DNA of 60,807 nt, from positions 1-60,807 of the forward strand of contig CANROX010000008.1 in assembly GCA_947632335.1 (NCBI GenBank), given 5' to 3'. Below are positions 53,613-60,807 of this stretch, in pieces (position 1 is the first letter of the stretch; each line of letters starts with the position of its first letter). Under the pieces are notes generated by a model, which saw only the letters and a list, made by a program, of their open reading frames with translations, searched no databases and had not been told where the DNA came from. This stretch comes from an uncultured Clostridia bacterium (GTDB taxonomy: Bacteria > Bacillota > Clostridia > Oscillospirales > Acutalibacteraceae). The translations under genes were made by a program, and so were the position numbers.

Positions 53613-54629
53613 ATGCAGGAAACAAACCAATATATTTTGTATCAGAAAAATGTAAAAAGACAAAACAAAAAGCTTTTACGGAAAGATTGTAATAAAATAG
53701 GACTTATGCTCCTTATTGCAACAGTTATTATGAATATTGTTTCATTCCTTCTTGTTTTTTTAATTCAGTTAACAGGAAATATGGATTATACAATGAAAAC
53801 AGGCATAAGCGGAGTGCCTTATACTGTGTATTATCTCCTTAATGCAATTTATGAATTTTCGGGCTTTTTTATTGTTCCCCTTGTCTTTTGCTTAATAGCA
53901 AATTTAAAACTAAGTGATGCTGTTCCTCTGAAGAACAACAAAAAGTATAATTCATTTCTTATGGTAATAGGAGCATATTCCGTTTGCACAATTGCAAACT
54001 TTTCCGTTACACTTTTAAATACCAACCTCAGTATTTTCGGAATAGAAAATACAACCGGGACAGATTTTGCAGCAAAGGATTTAAAAGACCAAATATTTTA
54101 TTTTGTATGCGTAGCAATTGTTCCCGCCTTAGTTGAAGAGTTTATGTTCAGAGGTGTAATTCTTAATTTTTTAAGAAAACACGGTGACGGGTTTGCCCTG
54201 ATAACTTCATCTTTCCTGTTTGGCCTTGTCCACGGAAATTTTGTTCAAATACCATTTGCATTTATTGTGGGACTTACCTGCGGATTTATTGTTATAAAAA
54301 CCGGCTCAATTTTACCCTCTGTATTTCTTCATTTTTTAAACAACGGCACATCTGTAATCATAGATATTACAAAAAATTATGTAAGTGAAAACACATATAT
54401 ATTCATTTCAAACGCTGTTATTTTCGCCCTTACCCTTATGGGATTTCTGTCTATACTCTCGCTGTGCAAAAAAGGGTTAAATGTAAGATTTGAAACAAAA
54501 AAATATCCAACTTTCAGTTTAAGCATTAAGGATAAAATTTCATCTATGCTGATTAATCCCGGCATAATGATTGTCATATCCATATATGTATCATCAGCCC
54601 TGCTTACAATATTCGGCGTACTTTCATAA
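53613..54629 (+). CDS. CPBP-family intramembrane metalloprotease
   Basis: A 338-residue protein with about eight membrane segments and the three CPBP/CAAX (Abi) motifs: EEFMFRGVILNFLR (EExxxR), FGLVHGNF (FxxxH) and SVFLHFLNN (HxxxN). These residues form the membrane-embedded metal site. Family members cut membrane substrates such as anti-sigma factors or act in bacteriocin immunity; the substrate here is unknown. It begins after AGAGG and is followed eight bases later by tadA. Confidence 0.88.
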   Translation: MQETNQYILYQKNVKRQNKKLLRKDCNKIGLMLLIATVIMNIVSFLLVFLIQLTGNMDYTMKTGISGVPYTVYYLLNAIYEFSGFFIVPLVFCLIANLKLSDAVPLKNNKKYNSFLMVIGAYSVCTIANFSVTLLNTNLSIFGIENTTGTDFAAKDLKDQIFYFVCVAIVPALVEEFMFRGVILNFLRKHGDGFALITSSFLFGLVHGNFVQIPFAFIVGLTCGFIVIKTGSILPSVFLHFLNNGTSVIIDITKNYVSENTYIFISNAVIFALTLMGFLSILSLCKKGLNVRFETKKYPTFSLSIKDKISSMLINPGIMIVISIYVSSALLTIFGVLS

Positions 54630-54637
54630 GGTTATTT

Positions 54638-55090
54638 ATGTATAGACAGGAATTTATGGCTATTGCCCTTAAAGAGGCAGAAAAGGCACTTAACGAAAAA
54701 GAAGTCCCTGTAGGCGCTGTAGTGGTGAGAAAAGGCGAATTAATTTCAAAGGCACATAACACAAGGGAAAAGAGTAAAAACGCCCTTCACCACGCCGAGG
54801 TACTTGCTATTAATGAGGCTTGCAAAAAACTTGGGGGCTGGCGACTTTGGGAATGTGAAATGTATATCACTATGGAACCCTGCCCAATGTGCGCCGGTGC
54901 TATCGTAAACTCAAGGATTCCTAAAATATACTTCGGGGCATATGATGACAAGTACGGTGCCTGCGGTTCAACAGTAAATCTGCTGAATATGGAAAATAAC
55001 TTTAAAGTTCGGTATGAGGGTGGATTTGAAAAGGAAAAATCTCTTGAACTTTTTGAAAGTTTTTTTAAATATTTAAGAGAAAAACACTAA
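54638..55090 (+). CDS. tadA: tRNA-specific adenosine deaminase TadA
   Basis: Makes inosine at the wobble base of tRNA-Arg(ACG). The 150-residue deaminase has HAEVLAINEA with the zinc His and catalytic Glu, and EPCPMCAGA with the two zinc Cys. YGACGSTVNLL is typical of TadA as opposed to other deaminases. It shares the promoter of the CPBP gene and ends at a hairpin. Confidence 0.96.
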   Translation: MYRQEFMAIALKEAEKALNEKEVPVGAVVVRKGELISKAHNTREKSKNALHHAEVLAINEACKKLGGWRLWECEMYITMEPCPMCAGAIVNSRIPKIYFGAYDDKYGACGSTVNLLNMENNFKVRYEGGFEKEKSLELFESFFKYLREKH

Positions 55091-55117
55091 ATGGCTGTAT
55101 CTTCGGATACAGCCATT
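55090..55117. terminator. Hairpin between tadA and the gamma-lyase-family gene
   Basis: Perfect 12-pair stem AATGGCTGTATC with GATACAGCCATT closed by a TTCG loop. U tracts are weak on both sides (TCTCATAG on plus, TAGTGTTTTTC on minus). Its place between two converging stops supports a two-way terminator. Confidence 0.65.
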
Positions 55118-55119
55118 TC

Positions 55120-56370
55120 TCATAGATTTTTTAAAATTTTATTTGCCGCCAACATAACCCCTGTTTTACCGCTGTGAAAGTTAAATGCTCCCTGCATCCA
55201 CACGGCAAAGGGTTCTCTTAAAGGTGCGTCGGCTGAAAGTTCTATACTTGAACCCAGTGTAAAAGCACCTGCCGCCATAATAACAGGACTGTCATATCCC
55301 GGAAGATTAGCAGGAACGGGCGTAACAAAGCTGTCTACAGGGGAACCTGCCTGTATACCCTGGCAGAAAGAAATTAGATTTTCTTCATTTTCAAGGAGAA
55401 TTGCCTGAACAATATCACCTCTGTCATCCTCCAGTTCCGGTGAAACTCCGTAACCCATTTGTTTAAACAGACTACAGGCAAAAACCCCTGTTTTCATTGC
55501 CTCTCCCGTAATATGGGGAGCATTAAATGCGCCAAGGAACATTTCCCTTTTTGTACTGATTGTGGCACCCAGTTCTCTGCCTGTACCGGGAGTTGTAAGT
55601 CTGTAACTGCATATTTCAACAAGGTCGCTTCTGCCTGCAATATAACCGCCTGTCGGGGCAATTCCACCGCCTGCATTCTTTATTAATGAGCCTGCCATAA
55701 TATCAGCGCCAACCTGCACAGGTTCCAACTTTTCTACAAACTCACCATAACAGTTATCCACCATAATAATTGTTGAGGGTGATACTTTTTTTACTGTCTC
55801 AACAATTTTTTTAATATCCCCAATGGTCAGTGCTTTTCTTAAAGAATATCCCCTTGAACGCTGAATATATGCCATTTTGGGTTTTGTTTTCAGCTTTTCT
55901 TTTAAAGCGTCATAGTCCACATCATCATCTTTAAGGGGTACTTCATCATAATTTATACCAAAGTCCTTGAGAGAACCTGAATATTCGCCCTCAATACCAA
56001 TAACACTCCTGATTGTATCATAGGGTATACCCGCTACCGACAGCATTGTATCCCCGGGACGGAGAAGACCGAATAAAGCTACAGTTAATGCATGAGTGCC
56101 TGACTGAAAGCTCTGTCTTACTATGGCGTCCTCTGCCCCAAAGGCTGTGGCATAAACATTATCCAAAACCTCTCTGCCTCTGTCATTATAGCCATATCCC
56201 GTACTATCGGCAAAGTGGCTTTCCGATACACCGCACTGCTGAAAGGCTTTAAGCATCTTGTTTTGGTTATATTCCTGCACTTCTTCAATTTTCCTTATTT
56301 GTTCCCTACAGGCAACCATTGCTTTTTCGGAAAGCTCTACAATCCTTTCATCAAAATCAAAAAAACTCAT
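55120..56370 (-). CDS. Methionine gamma-lyase-family PLP protein
   Basis: A 416-residue protein of the family also called aluminium-resistance protein (YnbB in B. subtilis), fold type I PLP enzymes. Motifs are FADSTGYGYNDRGRE, RQSFQSGTHALTVALFGLLRPGD, MVDNCYGEF with the PLP Asp, and GSLIKNAGGGIAPTGGYIAG with the probable Schiff-base Lys. The true reaction is uncertain for most members. The ATG at 56370 lies nine bases after AGAGG; an ATG 21 bases upstream lies before that site. It follows murD by 22 bases. Confidence 0.9.
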   Translation of the reverse strand: MSFFDFDERIVELSEKAMVACREQIRKIEEVQEYNQNKMLKAFQQCGVSESHFADSTGYGYNDRGREVLDNVYATAFGAEDAIVRQSFQSGTHALTVALFGLLRPGDTMLSVAGIPYDTIRSVIGIEGEYSGSLKDFGINYDEVPLKDDDVDYDALKEKLKTKPKMAYIQRSRGYSLRKALTIGDIKKIVETVKKVSPSTIIMVDNCYGEFVEKLEPVQVGADIMAGSLIKNAGGGIAPTGGYIAGRSDLVEICSYRLTTPGTGRELGATISTKREMFLGAFNAPHITGEAMKTGVFACSLFKQMGYGVSPELEDDRGDIVQAILLENEENLISFCQGIQAGSPVDSFVTPVPANLPGYDSPVIMAAGAFTLGSSIELSADAPLREPFAVWMQGAFNFHSGKTGVMLAANKILKNL

Positions 56371-56392
56371 TCTTCCATTCCTCTTATGCAAA

Positions 56393-57781
56393 TTATCTTA
56401 AACCATTTACAATATTCTTAAAGTGAATACCTCTTTCCATAAAATTCTTATACAGGTCAAAGCTGGCGCTTGCAGGTGAAAGGGATACTCTATCTCCCTT
56501 TACGGCAACTTCTCTTGCCCTCTCAACTGCCTCTTCCATATTGGAAACTCTTATAATAACGGGATTTCCCTCAGAATATGAGGACGCTTTCTTTGTTGAA
56601 GCCTCAATCTTGTCTGCTGTATTTCCCATAAGAATCAGGGTCTTTACTTTTTTACATATTATTTCTCCAAGCTCATCATAGTCAAGATTTTTGTCATAGC
56701 CCCCTGCTATTACTATAATTTTTTCATCATATAGGGAAAGTGTACCGGAGGCTGTTCTTGTGGGACTTGAGGCAATCGAGTCATTATAATACTTAACTCC
56801 CTCAAACTCACGGACAAACTCTGCCCTATGCTCTACTCCCTTAAAGTTCTTCGCCACTTTTACAATGGTATCTACATCAATAATTCCCCACACTGCAGAG
56901 ATTGCCGCCATATAATTTTCAACATTATGCATACCGGGAATAAATATGTCCTTAATATCCATAATTTCTATTTCTTTGCCAAAGTCGGAGTATATAATCT
57001 TTGTACCGTTAAGATATGCTCCATTTTTCACTTTATTTCTTCTGCTGAACTTACAAAGTACACCCCTCACATCATCAGAAAATGAATTGGAAATTTCGTT
57101 GTCCATATTGAGGACAGTCTTTGAAAAGGCAGACTGGTGCAAAAGTATATTTTTCTTTGAATCAATATACTCCTGCATATCCTTGTGTATATCAAGATGA
57201 TTGGGAGCAACATTTGTTACAATGGAAATATCGGGGCTTTTTCTCATTGAAATAAGCTGGAATGATGACAGCTCAACTACTGCGTAATCATCTCTTTTTA
57301 TTTTATCAATTTCAGGTAAAAGGGGTCTGCCTATATTACCTCCGAGATAGACTGTTTTGCCTGCCGCTTTAAGAAATTCCGATACAATAGATGTTGTTGT
57401 GGTTTTTCCGTCAGAACCTGTAATGGCAATAATCTTGCAGGGGCATAATTCAAAGAAAAGCTCCATTTCAGAGGTTATAACCACACCTCTGCTGCGCATT
57501 TGTGTAAGCTCGTCCATATTATATCTCATACCCGGTGTTCTGAAAACAATGTCAGCATCAAGATTTTTAAGATAATCTTCACCTAAAGAAAGTCTGACCC
57601 CAAGTTTTTCTGCCCTCTTTCCATTGTCCCCTAAAGAATTAAAATCCCTTTTATCACAGGCAGTAACATCTATTCCCCTGTTTACAAACATCTCCATTAC
57701 AGGAAAGTTGCTTATTCCCAGTCCGCAGAACGCTACCTTTTTGTCCTTTATACTTTCAAAAAAACTGTCTACCTTATTCAT
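56393..57781 (-). CDS. murD: UDP-MurNAc-L-alanine:D-glutamate ligase
   Basis: Adds D-Glu to the peptidoglycan stem. The 462 residues have an N-terminal UDP-binding domain (FCGLGISNFPVMEMF), the ATP loop AITGSDGKTTTTSIV, ELSSFQL, NVAPNHLDIH, and the C-terminal YNDSIASSPTRT. It stands alone rather than in an mraY-murD-ftsW cluster. Its own promoter lies directly upstream. Confidence 0.97.
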   Translation of the reverse strand: MNKVDSFFESIKDKKVAFCGLGISNFPVMEMFVNRGIDVTACDKRDFNSLGDNGKRAEKLGVRLSLGEDYLKNLDADIVFRTPGMRYNMDELTQMRSRGVVITSEMELFFELCPCKIIAITGSDGKTTTTSIVSEFLKAAGKTVYLGGNIGRPLLPEIDKIKRDDYAVVELSSFQLISMRKSPDISIVTNVAPNHLDIHKDMQEYIDSKKNILLHQSAFSKTVLNMDNEISNSFSDDVRGVLCKFSRRNKVKNGAYLNGTKIIYSDFGKEIEIMDIKDIFIPGMHNVENYMAAISAVWGIIDVDTIVKVAKNFKGVEHRAEFVREFEGVKYYNDSIASSPTRTASGTLSLYDEKIIVIAGGYDKNLDYDELGEIICKKVKTLILMGNTADKIEASTKKASSYSEGNPVIIRVSNMEEAVERAREVAVKGDRVSLSPASASFDLYKNFMERGIHFKNIVNGLR

Positions 57782-57825
57782 TAAAAATAACCTCCGTATT
57801 ATCTATTTTCAATACATACATTGTA

Positions 57826-57853
57826 ATTATATCAAATACATAGGAAAATTCAA
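57826..57853 (-). promoter_or_regulatory. Promoter of murD
   Basis: Minus-strand TTGAAT (57848-57853) and TATAAT (57826-57831) are 16 bases apart, with TG one base before the -10 (extended -10). It lies 45 bases before the murD ATG. Confidence 0.65.
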
Positions 57854-57867
57854 TTATTTTTTGCAAG

Positions 57868-57893
57868 AAAAAATGGCGGTTATAAAACCGCCA
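57868..57893 (-). terminator. Terminator after the XRE regulator
   Basis: Eight-pair stem TGGCGGTT with AACCGCCA and a four-base loop, followed on minus by TTTTTTC. It lies 17 bases past the XRE gene stop and close upstream of the murD promoter. Confidence 0.82.
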
Positions 57894-57910
57894 AGGTTAT
57901 GATTAAATAA

Positions 57911-58156
57911 TTATTCTCTGCCAAGAAGTGAATCAACAGAAATTTCAAGAATGTCAGCCAGTGCAACAAGTTCAATATCTGTCACATATCTAATCTGACC
58001 CTCAAGCTTTGAAAGCCCTGATGCGTTCATATCTACACCGTTCACCTGAAGCTGTGCAAGAAGTTCTTTCTGTTTCATACCTTTTCTCTTTCTTGCAGAT
58101 TCAACACGAGCGCCAATTAAATTTCTGTCACCAAGCTCTTGTTTTCTTAATCTCAT
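57911..58156 (-). CDS. Small XRE-family regulator
   Basis: An 81-residue single-domain protein. The helix-turn-helix runs from about residue 12 (NLIGARVESARKRKGMKQKEL) through GLSKLEGQIRYVTDIELVALADIL to LLGRE at the end, the Cro/C1 type. No effector domain is present. It has its own promoter and terminator, and three near-identical 13-base repeats in its leader that could be its own binding sites. Targets are unknown; chromosomal housekeeping and phage-like origins are both possible. Confidence 0.88.
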   Translation of the reverse strand: MRLRKQELGDRNLIGARVESARKRKGMKQKELLAQLQVNGVDMNASGLSKLEGQIRYVTDIELVALADILEISVDSLLGRE

Positions 58157-58190
58157 TTGTTATCTCCCCATTGTCTATATTTTTCTTTTA

Positions 58191-58230
58191 AGTAATTCTT
58201 TAAAGTAATTCCTTTAAATAATTCTTTAAA
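58191..58230. repeat. Three tandem 13-14-base repeats before the XRE gene
   Basis: Copies of A(G/A)TAATTC(C)TTTAA start at 58191, 58204 and 58217. They lie 35-75 bases upstream of the XRE start codon, downstream of its promoter, so a bound protein would block transcription. Candidate autoregulatory operator. Confidence 0.6.
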
Positions 58231-58249
58231 ATAAATTCAGCATGCTCAT

Positions 58250-58278
58250 ATTATAATACTATAAAAGAAAAAAAACAA
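58250..58278 (-). promoter_or_regulatory. Promoter of the XRE regulator
   Basis: Minus-strand TTGTTT (58273-58278) and TATAAT (58250-58255), 17 bases apart. RNA would start near 58243, just ahead of the tandem repeats. Confidence 0.6.
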
Positions 58279-58539
58279 GTGTTTTTGTAAATTTATTTTC
58301 TTTTTTGCAATATTTGGGCACTTTGTATGACAAACAGGTCAAATTTTTGTTACTTTTTTGTAATAAAAGAATTATTTTGTAGAATTTTTTTAAGGAAAAA
58401 TAGATTATGGGATATGTCCGGTGGTAATAAGGCAGTATAAATACAATATTCGGTCGCAAGTTATGACACGAAAATACAGATAATTTAAGGAGAAAAGCGG
58501 ATTTTAGGTAATCGACCCAAATTACGAAGGAGAAAGGGC
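58279..58539. other. Gene-free A/T-rich stretch
   Basis: No coding sequence, RNA gene or known element is recognised here. The first half is very A/T-rich with T runs. The second half is more balanced, with short reading frames of a few codons and AGGAG-like strings, which could be eroded coding DNA. It may mark the junction between the core chromosome and the acquired segment to the right. Confidence 0.4.
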
Positions 58540-58583
58540 AAAAAAATAAGCGGTGGTTTGTAGTTCACTTCCAAACCACCGCT
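58540..58583 (-). terminator. Terminator after the winged-helix gene
   Basis: Twelve-pair stem AGCGGTGGTTTG (58549-58560) with CAAACCACCGCT (58572-58583), followed on minus by TATTTTTTTGC. Strong intrinsic terminator, nine bases past the winged-helix stop at 58593. Confidence 0.85.
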
Positions 58584-58592
58584 ATGTATTTA

Positions 58593-58999
58593 TTATTTAT
58601 CCACTTCAGGGCAGTACCCGAAATCCCAGACACATCGTATTGTAAATGTCGGATCAGGAGCAGACTTCTTCAGTTTTCTTCTCAAGCTGCGAACTTGATA
58701 CCCTACCGTATTATCCTTTTTCCATAGCTTATCGTAAATCTGCGTATAAGTAAGAATGATTTCTTTATTAGCTGCCAGCATACAAAACGCATCAAATTCC
58801 TTTGTTGTCAAAGGTATTTCATCATAGCCCCTATATACTTTTCTCCATTTCAGTAGAATATCTACACTTGAAAGTGATACATAGACTAGTCTTTTAATTT
58901 GAGCTGATCAAAGTTAGGATGTTTTTCCAAAGTCCTCATAACTTCATCAAAGGCGGATGTATCTCTATCATCAAACTCTATTACTAAAATACGACCCAT
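58593..58999 (-). pseudogene. Winged-helix (OmpR/PhoB-type) regulator, frameshifted
   Basis: Two parts in different frames. The first, 58886-58999, begins at an ATG with a very good GGAGGTGAT site and codes for 37 residues starting MGRILVIEFDDRDTSAFDEV, then meets TAG. The second is open from about 58907 down to 58593 and codes for an OmpR-type winged helix (EIPLTTKEFDAFC...YTQIYDKLW...YQVRSLRRKLKK...IRCVWDFGYC) with no good start of its own. A -1 shift in the overlap (58886-58907) joins them into one protein of about 130 residues. Similar single-chain regulators occur on clostridial mobile elements. Decay, a sequencing error or programmed shifting cannot be told apart here. Confidence 0.7.
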
Positions 59000-59100
59000 G
59001 TTATCACCTCCATATCAGTGACGATAGAACTCTATTTTCAACAATATATATTTGTTTTGCTATTAATGTCCTATAGTTTAAATGCAAGCTAAAATAGGTA

Positions 59101-59529
59101 TTACCTAAATAATTTCATCGCGGTAATTTTGTTTCTGATAGCAGAAAACCCGTCTAAAGGTTTTGCAATACCTTTTACGACTTCTTCCATAGGACACATT
59201 CCCGTATTCGTTCGGTTGCGAATCTCTTTGACAGAGGTATCGCATAGCGGCGTGATTCCGTGCCTTGCAAGCGTATAGGTTCCGTCTTCGCTCATCACTT
59301 CTGCAAAGACCGTGTGAACACCCAGCAGAACGTAAAGCAGTGCCGCCGCTTTGCCGACAATTCGATCCGCCACAGAAAATCCCTTAAAATCCTGCCCGCT
59401 TTCGACCCATTTAAGTAGTGGCTTTACACCGCGTTCTGTGCTGGTATAGGTTTGCCCGTCTTTGCATAGAACGCAGGTGTAATTATTTTCTTTCAGTAGT
59501 GTTTTTGCCTGTTCCAAATCACTTTTCAT
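59101..59529 (-). CDS. DUF1893 protein
   Basis: A 142-residue protein of the DUF1893 family: YTCVLCKDGQTYTSTERGVKPLL near the N terminus, VADRIVGKAAALLYVLLGV in the middle and NRTNTGMCPMEEVV towards the end. As I recall, a Thermotoga member has a cytidine-deaminase-like fold, but the HAE and PCxxC zinc signature is not present here. Function unknown. The ATG at 59529 overlaps the end of the ECF S-component gene by 11 bases, implying co-translation. Base composition is richer in G+C than the core genes. Confidence 0.85.
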   Translation of the reverse strand: MKSDLEQAKTLLKENNYTCVLCKDGQTYTSTERGVKPLLKWVESGQDFKGFSVADRIVGKAAALLYVLLGVHTVFAEVMSEDGTYTLARHGITPLCDTSVKEIRNRTNTGMCPMEEVVKGIAKPLDGFSAIRNKITAMKLFR

Positions 59530-60082
59530 TTTTTTGATTCTCCACACGGTAGACTATCAGCGGAAGCAGCGCCCACTGCAGGACAAGCCCGAACAGTCCG
59601 GTGGCAATGCTCGTCCAAATCGTTGAAACATTGACTTGACCGTTCCCGAAAGCGTAAACCGCAAGCAAAATGGCGACCGCACGCATGGCGCGTCCGGCGA
59701 TTTGCGCCGCCACTACTTTCCCAATGGTCGGCAGCTTGATATTCCGCAGAAGTCCTGCCACAAGACCGTAGGCACAAAGCTCAATCATCATAAAGGGCAG
59801 CATCGCCGCGCCCGGCATACCGGAAAGAGCAAAGCTGCAAAGCGGACCGAGCAGTCCGGAAATTGCGCCGGCATACGGACCTGCCAGCAGTCCGACCAGC
59901 AGAATCGGCAGATGCATCGGCAGAAACGCTTCACCGAGTGCCGTTCCCAGACCTGACGCTACGCCGATCAGGTGGAAAATCTGCGGAACAGCAACAGCTC
60001 CGACGATAGCAGACAGTGTTGCGATCGTCTGTACCTTCATCGACAGACGAGGTTTGGATAATGTTTTTACCATAGTAGACAT
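59519..60082 (-). CDS. ECF transporter substrate-binding (S) component
   Basis: A 187-residue membrane protein with five to six hydrophobic segments. The ECF S-component hallmark region is PMHLPILLVGLLAGPYAGAISG, followed by GMPGAAMLPFMMIELCAYG. S components bind a vitamin or similar substrate and dock to a shared EcfAAT module, not encoded here. The substrate cannot be read from the sequence, and no riboswitch precedes it. Its stop lies inside the DUF1893 start region, so the two are likely co-expressed. High G+C suggests transfer. Confidence 0.85.
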   Translation of the reverse strand: MSTMVKTLSKPRLSMKVQTIATLSAIVGAVAVPQIFHLIGVASGLGTALGEAFLPMHLPILLVGLLAGPYAGAISGLLGPLCSFALSGMPGAAMLPFMMIELCAYGLVAGLLRNIKLPTIGKVVAAQIAGRAMRAVAILLAVYAFGNGQVNVSTIWTSIATGLFGLVLQWALLPLIVYRVENQKNEK

Positions 60083-60106
60083 AATAAAATCTCCTTTTTT
60101 CTTATT

Positions 60107-60307
60107 TCATATGATCAGATTGACAAGCAATCCGGTCGCCAAAGAGAACGCCATCACAAAGGCGAGATACAGTAAAAACCGTTTCATTCCCAGTACAATT
60201 TTCAGCCCTCTTGAAAGTGCGGTTCCTATACAGGCAAACAGGCACATCATCGCTGCATAGTCCATGAGAAAGCGCAGTCGTGACGCTCCAAAATCAAAGA
60301 AAATGAA
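60107..60307 (-). pseudogene. Remnant of a membrane protein
   Basis: An open frame between stops, with an internal ATG at 60265 (52 residues). It reads as the C-terminal piece of a polytopic membrane protein: MMCLFACIGTALSRGLK, then MKRFLLYLAFVMAFSL and LLVNLII. It has no ribosome site and no upstream part. I could not place the family. It sits between the ECF gene and the SDR remnant, consistent with decay of a larger operon. Confidence 0.45.
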
Positions 60308-60392
60308 TTAATTTTTCAAAAACACATAGGAGGACCTGTCACGGTTTACAAATGCGTATGCTCCATAAAATTGACACGGCGACGGCAACCAT

Positions 60393-60488
60393 TCATAACA
60401 GTACGGCGATGCACCGGACAATCGCCATGCTAATCTGTCCCACACCTGTTACGAGCATAACTTCTCTTTTCATCGTGAAAACCTTCAT
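60393..60488 (-). pseudogene. Remnant of an SDR-type dehydrogenase N terminus
   Basis: A 31-residue frame whose sequence VMLVTGVGQISMAIVRC matches the nucleotide-binding start of short-chain dehydrogenases (TGxGQIG-A-A-R), then stops. The rest of the gene is missing. It is too short to work and is taken as a relic. Confidence 0.45.
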
Positions 60489-60505
60489 TTCATCGATTAA
60501 AGTAT

Positions 60506-60807
60506 TTATACGCGGTCAAACTGTGCTGCGCTGTCTTTCAGCCTTGTGATTACATCGATCTGCTGGGGACAGGCCCGCTCGCACTGACCGCAGGCGATAC
60601 AATCGGAGGCACGACCCCCGTTCTTTACCGCTTCCGCATACTGGCGTTTGCCTTCCTCCAACTGTCCCCATACGAGCTGTTGGTTCCGGGCGGCAAAAAT
60701 CTCAGGAATTGCAATCTTTTTCGGACAGCCCGCCGTGCAGTAATGGCAGGCGGTGCAGGGAATGGATTTTACGCCGGTCATGATCTCCTGCGCCTTGCGG
60801 ACGGTGG
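60506..60807 (-). CDS. Aldo/keto reductase with 2x[4Fe-4S] C terminus, partial
   Basis: Only the last 100 or so residues are in the window; the frame continues past the right edge. Two ferredoxin-like clusters are visible: CTACHYCTAGCP and CIACGQCERACP, separated by a helical stretch. The SIPCTACxYC start matches the C-terminal iron-sulfur extension of clostridial aldo/keto reductases rather than a free ferredoxin. The substrate is unknown. Confidence 0.75.
   Translation of the reverse strand, partial: TVRKAQEIMTGVKSIPCTACHYCTAGCPKKIAIPEIFAARNQQLVWGQLEEGKRQYAEAVKNGGRASDCIACGQCERACPQQIDVITRLKDSAAQFDRV

Larger units (their letters stand above)
59101..60807. other. G+C-richer, probably acquired segment
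   Basis: From about 59.1 kb to the window end the sequence is plainly richer in G and C than everything to its left, and codon use shifts with it. It holds an ECF S component, a DUF1893 gene, two gene remnants and the end of an iron-sulfur aldo/keto reductase. No integrase, transposase or terminal repeat is visible, and the right boundary lies beyond the window. Confidence 0.6.

Noticed and set aside
58886-58907. Programmed -1 frameshift in the winged-helix gene
   Set aside because: No X-XXY-YYZ heptamer in the right frame and no clear downstream structure; decay or error is simpler.
59088-59110. Palindrome TAGGT-ATT-ACCTA at the DUF1893 stop
   Set aside because: Short, lacks a U tract, and lies too far from a promoter to be called an operator with any confidence.
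60506-60781. Stand-alone ferredoxin
   Set aside because: The frame stays open upstream to the window edge and the spacing of the two Cys sets matches the C terminus of iron-sulfur aldo/keto reductases.
1-60807. CRISPR array, prophage or intact insertion sequence
   Set aside because: No spaced direct repeats, cas, integrase, transposase or phage structural genes were seen on either strand.

Overview
The window is about 61 kb of a low-G+C chromosome with the gene content and order of a Clostridia (Eubacteriales) species. Clues are Firmicutes-type leaders and sigma-A promoters, the ylmE-sepF-ylmH-divIVA-ileS block, a miaB-ylbF/ymcA-mutS-mutL block, DivIVA, SMC, and the sporulation protein YunB, which points to a spore-forming lineage. 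I cannot name the species. Almost every gene lies on the minus strand. The exceptions are tRNA-Leu-pyrB, a rodA-like gene and a CPBP protease-tadA pair.

Layout from left to right (transcription mostly right to left). 65-6589: five-gene purine operon, transcribed purC-purF-purB-purA-guaA. 6808-8028: tRNA-Leu(CAA) followed directly by an aspartate carbamoyltransferase with a PyrI-like zinc tail. 8102-11989: fhs-tsaE-tsaB-rpiB-upp. 12101-13321: rodA-like SEDS gene. 13367-15160: two tandem signal peptidases I and rplS with a structured leader. 15238-30888: a long unit, miaB-ricA-like-mutS-mutL-miaA-hlyD-like-ylmE-sepF-ylmH-divIVA-ileS, then lspA-rluD. 30928-34587: aroQ-pepP, efp with a Cys-rich partner, yunB and rpsU. 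34632-40480: ftsY-rdgB-yhbY-nadD-yqeK-rsfS-leuS. 40550-53541: infC-rpmI-rplT under an L20-type attenuator, then a TrmH-type methylase-dprA-topA-trmFO-plsX-rnc-radical SAM-smc. 53550-55090: CPBP protease and tadA on plus. 55120-58278: a small XRE regulator, murD and a methionine gamma-lyase-family protein.

From about 58.6 kb the sequence changes. It holds a frameshifted winged-helix gene, then visibly G+C-richer DNA with an ECF S component overlapping a DUF1893 gene, two gene remnants and the end of an iron-sulfur aldo/keto reductase. This looks like acquired, partly decayed DNA.

Most of the window is housekeeping: nucleotide synthesis, tRNA and ribosome maturation, DNA repair, envelope growth and division. 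The observations I would check first are: non-AUG starts (AUC for infC, AUU for a radical SAM gene, AUA for rodA) that would put the last two genes under IF3 control; the PyrB carrying only the zinc half of PyrI; the tRNA-Leu-pyrB co-transcript; a four-Cys tail on the RicA-like protein next to MiaB; and the ECF/DUF1893 pair. I found no CRISPR array, intact transposon or phage.
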